From: Treponema sp.
Lineage (GTDB): Bacteria > Spirochaetota > Spirochaetia > Treponematales > Breznakiellaceae
Assembly: GCA_031256445.1 (NCBI GenBank)
Contig: JAIRQN010000047.1
Location: 1 to 39,343 of the forward strand
Direction of reading: 5' to 3'
DNA: 39,343 nt
Shown: positions 31,258-38,606 of the stretch, piece by piece
How the letters are laid out: the number at the start of each line of letters is the position of its first letter
Position numbering within the stretch: position 1 is the stretch's first letter
Position numbers and translations under genes: made by a program
The notes under the pieces: model-generated
The model's input: only the letters and a program-made list of their open reading frames with translations
Database searches by the model: none
Told to the model about the DNA's origin: nothing

Positions 31258-33074
31258 TTGAATGACGCCTGACCTGCCTCTGTTCCGGTATCTTCACTTG
31301 CCGGAAGCGGAGGATCTTCCCTGTAGATTAAAGCGACGGTTTCCAGCGCCGCGCGATGCCTGAGTTTTACTACAAGAATCTGCTCCTGGGGATAATATAC
31401 CCAGCCTGAAGAATCGTAACGTTCAAACTGACTGTCTGTTCTCCAATCCTGGCCATGAAGCTGGATTTTCACAAACGGCCTTACCCCCCGGATTATCATA
31501 TAATGCGCCATATTCGTCCGGAAAGAGACATTTACATTCAAATTGCCTTCCGCTGTAGATAATACTCTGACAGAAGGAGATACAGTCCATACCCACATTC
31601 CGTTATCTGAAAGCAACGTAGCCCTGTGAAAATATTCGCCGGGATTGATAAAATTGAATAATCTTCCTGAACCAGGCCCTCTGCTGCCAAGAGCCGATAT
31701 GACAAGCGAACGGCCAATCTGCGCCCATTCGGTTTCTCCGGATATTTGCGCCCAATCCGTGAGCGCCTTTCCAAGCCTGAGATTGTATATTTGACTGTTT
31801 GCTTCGTCCATGTCTTCGGAAAAATGAGCGTAAATATAATTCCTTTCATTGTCTTTATTCAGAATTTGCGAAACAAGCAGAAGTATCGGCTCAATTAGCG
31901 GTTCGACAGGATTATCGGAAGACGGCCGCCACCTGCTGTAATATACGTGTGTTTCCAGGAGGCCCGGGCAGTGATACGGTGTTAGCTGCTCAGGATTAAA
32001 ATTATGTAATATATCAATTACGTCATTCACAAGGGCAATGTAGTTCCGCGGCAGAAGAAAATCCAGAATATTTTCCTGATTAAAAATGTCCGGGGATCTT
32101 TCTCTTGCCAAATTTGTTATTAAATTATTTTTCGATCTTTCATCTGCGGTGAATGAACGGTAAGCCGTTGTCATTCCGCCGACAAATCCTGAAGATCTGT
32201 GCGTATGCTGGGAACTGTTCAGAAAACCGCGCGGTACGGACGCGACCGCTCTTGTGTAATTTCCCTGCCGCATTGCCTCGCTACAGTACGCGGATATATC
32301 ATCATCGTTGTTCAGGGATGATGAGTTTTGAGTCCAGTACGCGTAACTGGAGCCAATCCAGTCTGAAACGACGCTGTTGTAATTCGCCGCCTGTTCAATG
32401 ATAAAATCGGACGGGTTAAAAACAGGCTCATTCTCCCGTGACCGGTAAGAGACAAATTTATTTGCGGCGGAAAGAATCAGTTTTCCGTTGTCAAGTTCCT
32501 GGCCTGAACCGCTGAACTGGAAACGCGCTCCGTTGTATAAAATCGCAAGGCTGTCATCTTCGTTGACTATGGAAGAACGGTTAAGCCTTATCGGTATCAC
32601 AGCTTCGGTAATGTTATCTGCAAACTCCGCGCTTATATGCAGTTCCGGCCCTCTTGAAGATTCAAACGAGCTGAAAAGCAGCGTGGTTCCGCCCGGAAAT
32701 TCAAAACCGGCTGAACTGTCTTCCAGCGTCATTAACCGGGGATTTAGCTGTAATTGAACGCCTTCGCTGCCGGTTAATACCAGTCCCCTGGTTCCGTCCT
32801 GCCTCAGGTTGAATTCAAGGCCGCCGTAGCTGATTTTTATGCCGCCCGTTATGCCGCGGCTTTTACGCTGAACCTGCTCTTCGGTTTCTTCTGTTTCAAT
32901 TAACGATGCCTGAAGCGGAGTCGAATCCATTAAGTAGTGTCCTTTTATTGTCATTTCGCCAGTCATCAGGGTAAAATCTCCCTTATCTGAAAATTGAATG
33001 ATGACAAGAGCGAAAAACACCGCAATGTAAACGAGAGAAAGAATAACTATCCTTGACGCCAATGGTTTATTCAT
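31254..33074 (-). CDS. Large membrane-anchored envelope protein of unknown function
   Basis: 606 residues from the ATG at 33074. A single N-terminal hydrophobic helix (about 7-25) is followed by a large exported part. The first 200 residues are beta-rich (FTLMTGEMTIKGHY, GGIKISYGGLEFNLRQDG, FEFPGGTTLLFSSFES); the middle and C-terminal parts are helical and contain many aromatic residues (YSRWRPSS, WAQISGETEWAQIG). No known catalytic motif was recognised. The frame runs 21 codons further upstream, but AAGGGA before the ATG at 33074 fits a ribosome site and puts the membrane helix at the N-terminus. It diverges from the TPR gene at 33177. Confidence 0.7.
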   Translation of the reverse strand: MNKPLASRIVILSLVYIAVFFALVIIQFSDKGDFTLMTGEMTIKGHYLMDSTPLQASLIETEETEEQVQRKSRGITGGIKISYGGLEFNLRQDGTRGLVLTGSEGVQLQLNPRLMTLEDSSAGFEFPGGTTLLFSSFESSRGPELHISAEFADNITEAVIPIRLNRSSIVNEDDSLAILYNGARFQFSGSGQELDNGKLILSAANKFVSYRSRENEPVFNPSDFIIEQAANYNSVVSDWIGSSYAYWTQNSSSLNNDDDISAYCSEAMRQGNYTRAVASVPRGFLNSSQHTHRSSGFVGGMTTAYRSFTADERSKNNLITNLARERSPDIFNQENILDFLLPRNYIALVNDVIDILHNFNPEQLTPYHCPGLLETHVYYSRWRPSSDNPVEPLIEPILLLVSQILNKDNERNYIYAHFSEDMDEANSQIYNLRLGKALTDWAQISGETEWAQIGRSLVISALGSRGPGSGRLFNFINPGEYFHRATLLSDNGMWVWTVSPSVRVLSTAEGNLNVNVSFRTNMAHYMIIRGVRPFVKIQLHGQDWRTDSQFERYDSSGWVYYPQEQILVVKLRHRAALETVALIYREDPPLPASEDTGTEAGQASFN

Positions 33075-33159
33075 CGCAATAGTTCCCTTTTCCGGCCGGC
33101 TTTTTCCCGAATATTCATTTGCTTGTCTGCTGTGCAACTTGCCGGTTTATCAATAATTG

Positions 33160-33165
33160 TATAAT
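33160..33165 (+). promoter_or_regulatory. -10 box 11 bases before the TPR-gene ATG
   Basis: TATAAT at 33160-33165, consensus. A TTGCCG at 33139 gives only a 15-base spacer. The ATG at 33177 lacks a Shine-Dalgarno, so a very short leader is likely. Confidence 0.4.
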
Positions 33166-33176
33166 ATCATACTAAC

Positions 33177-34613
33177 ATGATAATGTGTAAATATGGAAGC
33201 CTGACTGCCGAAGCCAATATTTTCAGTTCAGGTAAAAGCGGGTTTTCCCCGCGTATTTTCGCGATACTAATTCTGGTTTACGGATTTATTTTTCCCCTTA
33301 ACGCGCAGGAAAACGAACTGGAATCCGTTTTGATCGATATTGCTTTAAAGCTTACAGAAAGGAATTTTTCCGCCGCTTTGGAGCAATTTGACAGGTTGAA
33401 TCCTGATGAAGCCGAAAAAACGGAAATTCTTGTTATGAAGGCGGGTATTTATAATTCAGCGGGCAAAACCGCCGACGCAAGGAAAATAGCCAACAGCGTT
33501 ATTTCCGCGAATCCTGAAAATACAGACGCGCTGATGATACTTGCAGACGCGGCCGCCCGCGAAAATAAAACGAGGGAAAGACGGCTTGTTCTGGAAAGGG
33601 TAATCAAGGCGGATCCAAACAATGCCAGGGCGCTTGTAGATCTGGGCAACATAAACCTTGGAAGTCGCAGCCTTAAAGCGGCCGGCGTTTATTTTGACAG
33701 GGCTCTCGCCGCGGATCCTTCCAGCGGCGAAGCAATAATCGGACGCGCAACTGTGCACCGGTATAGTAATGAGCCTAAGAAAGCTGAACAGCTTCTTAAC
33801 CGCGCGATTAGGGAATATCCTCAATGGGCGGCTCCAAGGCATGAGAGGGCAAGACTCTACAAAAGCGCGGGTTTCTACAATGACGCGCTGTCTGATATTA
33901 ACGCCGCAATAAATCTGGAACCTGATAATTACTGGGTTATGGTAGATCGGGGCCTCATTCTTATGGATATTAACCGTAAAGATGAAGCGCTTAAGGATTT
34001 TTCCCGCGCTGTCGATATTAATCCTGATAATTTTATCGCGTATGTATATACCGCGGGCATTAAAAATGAATCCGGCGATTACGAAGGCGCAGAGCGTGAT
34101 TTTTTAAAGCTGACAAAGCTGAAACCTGAATATTACTTCGCGTTTGAAGGACTTGGAATGATAAGGATGAAGGATAAAAAATGGGCGCTGGCAAGAGATT
34201 CATTCCTGGAAGCCTATAAACAGGCGCCAAAGGAATATTCATACGCGCTGCTTGCCGCGGTAAACTGGATGCGCGCCGGCAGGCAGAGCGATCCAAAACA
34301 GTTTCTTGCGCAGGTTTTAAAAACGGCTCCTAGAGACTCTTTGGAATATTCAATGCTCAAGCTCTTCCATGATCTTGGCGGCGATATGGAAGTAGTAAAA
34401 AAAATTGAAAGCGAAAAAAACATTTATAAAAAAGCCTGCATGACTTTTTATCTTGCTTCGTATTACGACATCAGGGGAAACAAATCGTTAGCTGACAGAT
34501 ATTACATGATTGTTCAGGAACTTGACGCTGTCGCGACCATCGAATGGCGCATTAACGAATGGATACTGAAAGAACGCGGGCTTGGCCTGAGGTTGAACGA
34601 TGAGCGCAAATAA
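33177..34613 (+). CDS. Exported TPR-repeat protein
   Basis: 478 residues. A hydrophobic segment at about 26-43 ending FPLNAQ resembles a signal peptide with an unusually long N-region. About nine tetratricopeptide repeats follow (DARKIANSVISANPENTDALMIL, DPSSGEAIIGRATVHRYS, NPDNFIAYVYTAGIKNESG and so on) up to residue 350, then a helical tail. TPR superhelices hold protein partners; in spirochaetes such periplasmic proteins often support outer-membrane or envelope assembly, which is an inference here. The end overlaps the TraB-family gene by 14 bases, so the two are translated together. Confidence 0.8.
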   Translation: MIMCKYGSLTAEANIFSSGKSGFSPRIFAILILVYGFIFPLNAQENELESVLIDIALKLTERNFSAALEQFDRLNPDEAEKTEILVMKAGIYNSAGKTADARKIANSVISANPENTDALMILADAAARENKTRERRLVLERVIKADPNNARALVDLGNINLGSRSLKAAGVYFDRALAADPSSGEAIIGRATVHRYSNEPKKAEQLLNRAIREYPQWAAPRHERARLYKSAGFYNDALSDINAAINLEPDNYWVMVDRGLILMDINRKDEALKDFSRAVDINPDNFIAYVYTAGIKNESGDYEGAERDFLKLTKLKPEYYFAFEGLGMIRMKDKKWALARDSFLEAYKQAPKEYSYALLAAVNWMRAGRQSDPKQFLAQVLKTAPRDSLEYSMLKLFHDLGGDMEVVKKIESEKNIYKKACMTFYLASYYDIRGNKSLADRYYMIVQELDAVATIEWRINEWILKERGLGLRLNDERK

Positions 34614-35805
34614 TCTGACAATTACGCTGGGCGGCAGGGAAATCAGGCTGATTGGAACTGCCCATGTGTCGCGTGAAAGCATAGAAGAAGTTAAAAATGT
34701 TATATGCGAAGAAAAGCCTGATATAGTCTGCGTTGAGCTTGATCAGGGAAGGTATAATTCCATAATTCAGAACGATAATTGGGAAAAGCTGGATTTATCG
34801 AAAGTATTCAGGGAAGGAAAAGGATTTTTGCTGATTGCGAATTTGGTTCTGGGAAGTTTCCAGCGCCGGCTCGGCAATGATCTGGGAGTAAAACCAGGCG
34901 AGGAAATGAAAGCCGCTTTGGAGACAGCCAGGGATTTGGGAATTAAGCACAGCCTGTGCGACCGTGAGGTGCAAACTACTCTGCGCCGGGCCTGGGCGCG
35001 CTGCGGCTTATGGAGCAAAACAAAACTGCTTTCCGCGCTTTTGGCGTCCGCCTTTACAAATGAGAAACTGACCGAGCAGGAAATAGAAAACCTTAAAAAC
35101 AGGAACGAACTTGACGGCATGATGAGCGAACTTGCGGAGTACCTGCCAGGCGTCAAGGCGACTTTGATTGATGAGCGCGACCGTTATCTTGCCGCGAAAA
35201 TCTGGACATCGGCCGTCCCGCGCGCGGAACAGGAAGAAAATCTGAAAATTATCGCGGTGGTCGGCGCGGGGCATATGCAGGGAATAAAATCTCATCTTGA
35301 AAAACTGTGCAGCGGCGCTTGCGCAGCCGATGTAAGGGAACTTGATTTAATCCCTCCGCCCGGGTTTTTGTCCAAAGCGGCAGGTTTTATTATACCCGCC
35401 GCCATTGTTATTTTAATCGGCGCGGGGTTTATCAGTTCCGGGGTTGATGTCGGAGTGTCCATGCTTCTTCGCTGGGTATTGTGGAACGGCTCCCTTGCCG
35501 CCCTTGGAACATTAATCGCTTTGGGGCATCCGCTTGCAATACTTGTTTCTTTCCTTGGTGCGCCCATTGCCACTTTAAATCCTTTTATCGGAGTCGGGAT
35601 TTTTTCGGGGCTTGTTCAGGTTCTGTTCCGCAAACCGCGCGTCGCCGATGTTCAGAATATTTCTGAAGACGCGACAAGCGTTAAAGGCGTTTACCGCAAC
35701 AGAATAACAAGGGCGCTGCTTGTATTTTTTCTGTCCAGCATTGGAGGAGCCATCGGCAATTTTGTTTCATTCCCCGCGATAGCCAGACTCCTTGGCGGGC
35801 ATTAA
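34600..35805 (+). CDS. TraB/PrgY-family membrane protein
   Basis: 401 residues. The N-terminal TIKI/TraB domain (1-240) shows IRLIGTAHVSRESIEEV (His22), IVCVELDQGRYN (Glu46) and VVGAGHMQGIKSHL, the conserved residues proposed as a metal-dependent protease site. The C-terminal part (about 255-400) has four or five membrane helices. The family is named after PrgY/TraB, which reduce pheromone activity in enterococcal conjugation, but chromosomal copies in spirochaetes and archaea have no proven role. GAGG before the ATG lies in the end of the TPR gene. Confidence 0.88.
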   Translation: MSANNLTITLGGREIRLIGTAHVSRESIEEVKNVICEEKPDIVCVELDQGRYNSIIQNDNWEKLDLSKVFREGKGFLLIANLVLGSFQRRLGNDLGVKPGEEMKAALETARDLGIKHSLCDREVQTTLRRAWARCGLWSKTKLLSALLASAFTNEKLTEQEIENLKNRNELDGMMSELAEYLPGVKATLIDERDRYLAAKIWTSAVPRAEQEENLKIIAVVGAGHMQGIKSHLEKLCSGACAADVRELDLIPPPGFLSKAAGFIIPAAIVILIGAGFISSGVDVGVSMLLRWVLWNGSLAALGTLIALGHPLAILVSFLGAPIATLNPFIGVGIFSGLVQVLFRKPRVADVQNISEDATSVKGVYRNRITRALLVFFLSSIGGAIGNFVSFPAIARLLGGH

Positions 35806-35815
35806 AAACGCCGCG

Positions 35816-36934
35816 TTACATGTCGGGCAGTTCCGCCTTCTGCCCTGTGATCCTGTTTATCTGATCGTTTAATTTTTCCGCGCCTTTTGCCGAATCGTTG
35901 AATTTGCCAAGGGCGTTATTAATATGTTTTCCTACAAGGCTGTACTCCGCAAAGAATTTTCCGAACTTGTCCTGAACCTGCGAAAGTTCTCCAAGAATGG
36001 TTTTGGCTTCCTGTTCAATTTTAAGCCCCTTAAGGCCGAAAACCAGCGCCATCAGGTAGGCGTAAAAACTGTTAGGTGAAACTGGAATCACGTGCTTTGA
36101 CATTGCGTAATTGATAAGTTCGTAGTCTTTGTTGGTAAGCGAATCGTTTATTATGGTCTCGTAAAAAACATTCTCCGCGGGAATATACATAATGGCGAAA
36201 TCGTAGGTTCCCTCGGCTGTGTTAATGTACTTTGCGGAAATTTCATCAATTCGTTTTTTTACGCTTGTTATGAATTCCTTTTTAAACGCTTTTTTGTTTT
36301 CTTCATTGTCGGAGGTTACAAGCCTTTGGAAACTTTCGAGAGGGAACTTTGAGTCAACGGGAACAATGTTTCCGCCAAGCCTGATTACCGCGTCTACCTG
36401 CGTGCCGTTTTTAAAACTGTGCTTCATTTCGTAATTGGCGGCTGGGAAAATCTGCTTGAGCAGATCTTCAAGGAGGTACTCCCCAAGGTTTCCGCGGAGT
36501 TTTGGCGCCTGTAGAATATTCTGCAGACTGGAAATGTCCTTTCCTATATCCTGGATATTTTTCGCTGCCGTTTCCAGAGTTCCCAGTTTATTGTGAATGT
36601 CGCCTATTATCTGATTCGAGCCTGAAAGCTGCTTTGTTATGCTGTTTTGGGCATCGTTAAGCCTCTGATTCATTATACTGCTCATCTGCTGCAGCTGGTT
36701 GTTCAGAACATTCTGGGTATCCGTTAAAAGTTTCTGCTGGGATGTTAAAGATGTCTGCTGGCTTTCAAGCTGCTTTGTTTTAAGCTCGGTAAGCTCGTTT
36801 TTTAGATCCAGCATCCGCGCATCCAGCAGATGCGACGCTGTATTATCCGCGGTTTTATTCGAGTAGAGTTTTACGAGAATAAGCACCACAAGCAAAAATA
36901 AAACCGCGAAAGCGGCGACTGTAAGAATGTCCAT
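35816..36934 (-). CDS. rmuC: DNA recombination protein RmuC
   Basis: 372 residues. An N-terminal membrane helix (4-24) leads into a coiled coil (about 40-140, many Gln/Leu), then the RmuC domain: LRGNLGEYLLEDLLKQIFP, QVDAVIRLGGNIVPVDSKFPLESFQ and AIMYIPAENVFYETI. The nuclease-like core keeps the D-x(n)-D-S-K pattern. RmuC limits inversions at short inverted repeats, presumably as a structure-specific nuclease. AGGAGAG before the ATG supports the start. It ends 10 bases from the convergent TraB-family gene. Confidence 0.92.
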   Translation of the reverse strand: MDILTVAAFAVLFLLVVLILVKLYSNKTADNTASHLLDARMLDLKNELTELKTKQLESQQTSLTSQQKLLTDTQNVLNNQLQQMSSIMNQRLNDAQNSITKQLSGSNQIIGDIHNKLGTLETAAKNIQDIGKDISSLQNILQAPKLRGNLGEYLLEDLLKQIFPAANYEMKHSFKNGTQVDAVIRLGGNIVPVDSKFPLESFQRLVTSDNEENKKAFKKEFITSVKKRIDEISAKYINTAEGTYDFAIMYIPAENVFYETIINDSLTNKDYELINYAMSKHVIPVSPNSFYAYLMALVFGLKGLKIEQEAKTILGELSQVQDKFGKFFAEYSLVGKHINNALGKFNDSAKGAEKLNDQINRITGQKAELPDM

Positions 36935-37238
36935 CAGGTCTCTCCTGCGCTATTTTTTTTCTGGTTTATTTATACCATATTCATCAGTAAGAATCTTCAT
37001 TTATTTTCCTTTATTACTTTACATACGTCAAGTAGTATTTCCTGTTTGTAAAACTGCACAAGAGATTCACCACGAACAGGTCCTAACGGCACGAACTTTT
37101 ACTATGATATATTACCGAAATTCCTGAGAAATCCCGGTTTTCTGACAGAAAATTCATGGGAATTAAGTTAGGAATCATTTTACAGGTTCGGTATTGTTCG
37201 GTTTTGTTAGTGGTTTAAAATTTATCTTAAAGTAAGCT
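36935..37238. other. Intergenic stretch, 304 bases, no gene seen
   Basis: AT-rich. It contains TTTTCTGACAGAAAA (37138-37152), a 15-base inverted repeat, enclosed by a looser ATTCC/GGAAT pairing, and at 37069-37095 a decayed CACCACGAACAGG...GGCACGAAC motif. No open frame with a ribosome site and no tRNA-like fold was found. Confidence 0.5.
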
Positions 37239-37580
37239 CTATTTTCCCCTTAAACTGCGCCGGTTTTTGAATAAATGCATGATGGCGGTGATCATTTTCC
37301 GGTCTTCTTCGTTTAAAAGTTTGAAATTCTGGACAAGAGAGCGGATTTCCGGCCCCAAAGAGGATTTTTCCTGGCTTTTTTCTTCCCCTGTAACGAGATA
37401 TTCAACAGAAACGCCCAAAGCGCGGGCGATTTTTACGGCGACATCTGCTGTTGGCATGCGTTCTCTTACATTTAAGTAATTATCCAGCGTGTGTCTGCTT
37501 ATCCCTGTAACAACAGCCAATTCTTTAACCATCATATCCTGATAAGCAAGTTCGGATTTCAAATTTTCTCTAAATCCCAT
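37239..37580 (-). CDS. XRE-family (Cro/CI-type) transcription regulator
   Basis: 113 residues from the ATG at 37580. The helix-turn-helix covers residues about 12-60: MMVKELAVVTGISRHTLDNY, then RMPTADVAVKIARALGVSVEYLVTG, a standard phage-repressor layout. A helical C-terminal tail (GPEIRSLVQNFKLLNEEDRKMI) may dimerise. The frame continues 15 codons upstream to an ATG at 37625, but MGFRENLKSELAY is the usual beginning of such proteins, and TATGAT lies 6 bases before 37580. It faces the operon at 37724 and may control it and itself. Confidence 0.85.
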   Translation of the reverse strand: MGFRENLKSELAYQDMMVKELAVVTGISRHTLDNYLNVRERMPTADVAVKIARALGVSVEYLVTGEEKSQEKSSLGPEIRSLVQNFKLLNEEDRKMITAIMHLFKNRRSLRGK

Positions 37581-37614
37581 AAAAAAATCATACGCTAAAC
37601 AGCATAATTCATAG

Positions 37615-37643
37615 TTGACAATCATTCATATAAGCTGTATATT
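37615..37643 (+). promoter_or_regulatory. Sigma-70 promoter of the CsgG/LpoB-like pair
   Basis: TTGACA (37615-37620), 17 bases, TATATT (37638-37643). Predicted start point near 37650. The -35 box lies 34 bases upstream of the divergent XRE gene start, so both promoters overlap the same short region. Confidence 0.75.
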
Positions 37644-37651
37644 GTTTTTGT

Positions 37652-37695
37652 TATTATGCCACTCGGCTTTTTTTATTTAATCATCTGGCACAATA
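37652..37695. promoter_or_regulatory. Spaced inverted repeat just after the start point
   Basis: TATTATGCCA (37652-37661) and TGGCACAATA (37686-37695) pair at 9 of 10 positions across 24 bases. Position at about +2 to +45 suits either an operator for the divergent XRE protein (two half-sites) or a leader hairpin. Confidence 0.45.
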
Positions 37696-37723
37696 GCATA
37701 AGGGGAAAAGTAAAGGAGATTTT

Positions 37724-38599
37724 ATGAAAAAGGCTATTTTTTGTTTATTTTCATTATTTATCTGTGCGGGACTTTTTGCTCAACAGCCTGTAGTGGCTGT
37801 CGCGCCTTTTGACATTATTGGTAATGCTGTAACTGCCGAAGAAGCGAGCATGATTAACGACGTTTTTTTTGTCAGATTGGGTAATACCAGAAAAGTGGGA
37901 CTTGTGAATCGCAATTTAGTTGATCGGATATTAAGGGAACATCAATTTCAGGCTGGAGATTGGTCAAATGATAATAAAACAGCAGAACTTGCAAGGGCAT
38001 TAAATGCAGACTGGATAGTACAGGGTAATATCCGTAAATCCAGTAATCAACTGCTTATTATAGTTCAATTTTATGACATAAAAACTTTCAAATTCGAGGG
38101 TGGAACGGATATTCGTATTGCCAATGCGGATGCAGCTTATGACAATATGAATCCACTGGTTGACAGTTTGATACAAACAATAGCATCTAATCCAGCAAGT
38201 ACAGGACAAAGACAAACTGGGAATACTGGTGCTTCTGCTTATCATGGAACATGGTTAGGAAGAAGTGGAAATTCTACAGGTACATTTATTATTGAAGCAA
38301 ATAAAATTACTTTTAGAACAAATGATAGTTATTATTTTGTAATTTCTAACTGCACTTGGACGGCTACAAACAATATAATTGCTGATACACTTAATGATTT
38401 TCCGAATGGATTTAAAGTTTCTGGTGTAGTTACAGATATTCACTCTGGTTGGTCTTCTGTAACTAACCATTTAATGCCTATATATTTCTTCATTAATAAA
38501 AATGACAGAAATATAATTATTTTTAATGACTCACCAAATAATAACAGCGAAATACAAAGAGGGTATTTTTGGGGAAATCAATTTAGAAAGGTACAATGA
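37724..38599 (+). CDS. Secreted protein: CsgG/LpoB-like domain followed by a lipocalin-like beta domain
   Basis: 291 residues. Residues 1-20 are a signal peptide (cleavage near FAQ/QP). Residues about 22-155 follow the CsgG/LpoB pattern: VVAVAPFDIIGNAVTAEEAS, RKVGLVNRNLVDRILREHQFQ, and LARALNADWIVQGNI. A short Gly/Thr-rich linker leads to a beta-rich domain (about 173-291) with YHGTWLGRSGNSTGTFIIEANK, resembling small lipocalin-like stress or envelope domains. AAAGGAG precedes the ATG. The codon use of the second half is AT-rich. The next gene has the same two domains in reverse order, 7 bases after this stop. Confidence 0.75.
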   Translation: MKKAIFCLFSLFICAGLFAQQPVVAVAPFDIIGNAVTAEEASMINDVFFVRLGNTRKVGLVNRNLVDRILREHQFQAGDWSNDNKTAELARALNADWIVQGNIRKSSNQLLIIVQFYDIKTFKFEGGTDIRIANADAAYDNMNPLVDSLIQTIASNPASTGQRQTGNTGASAYHGTWLGRSGNSTGTFIIEANKITFRTNDSYYFVISNCTWTATNNIIADTLNDFPNGFKVSGVVTDIHSGWSSVTNHLMPIYFFINKNDRNIIIFNDSPNNNSEIQRGYFWGNQFRKVQ

Positions 38600-38606
38600 G
38601 GTTGAT

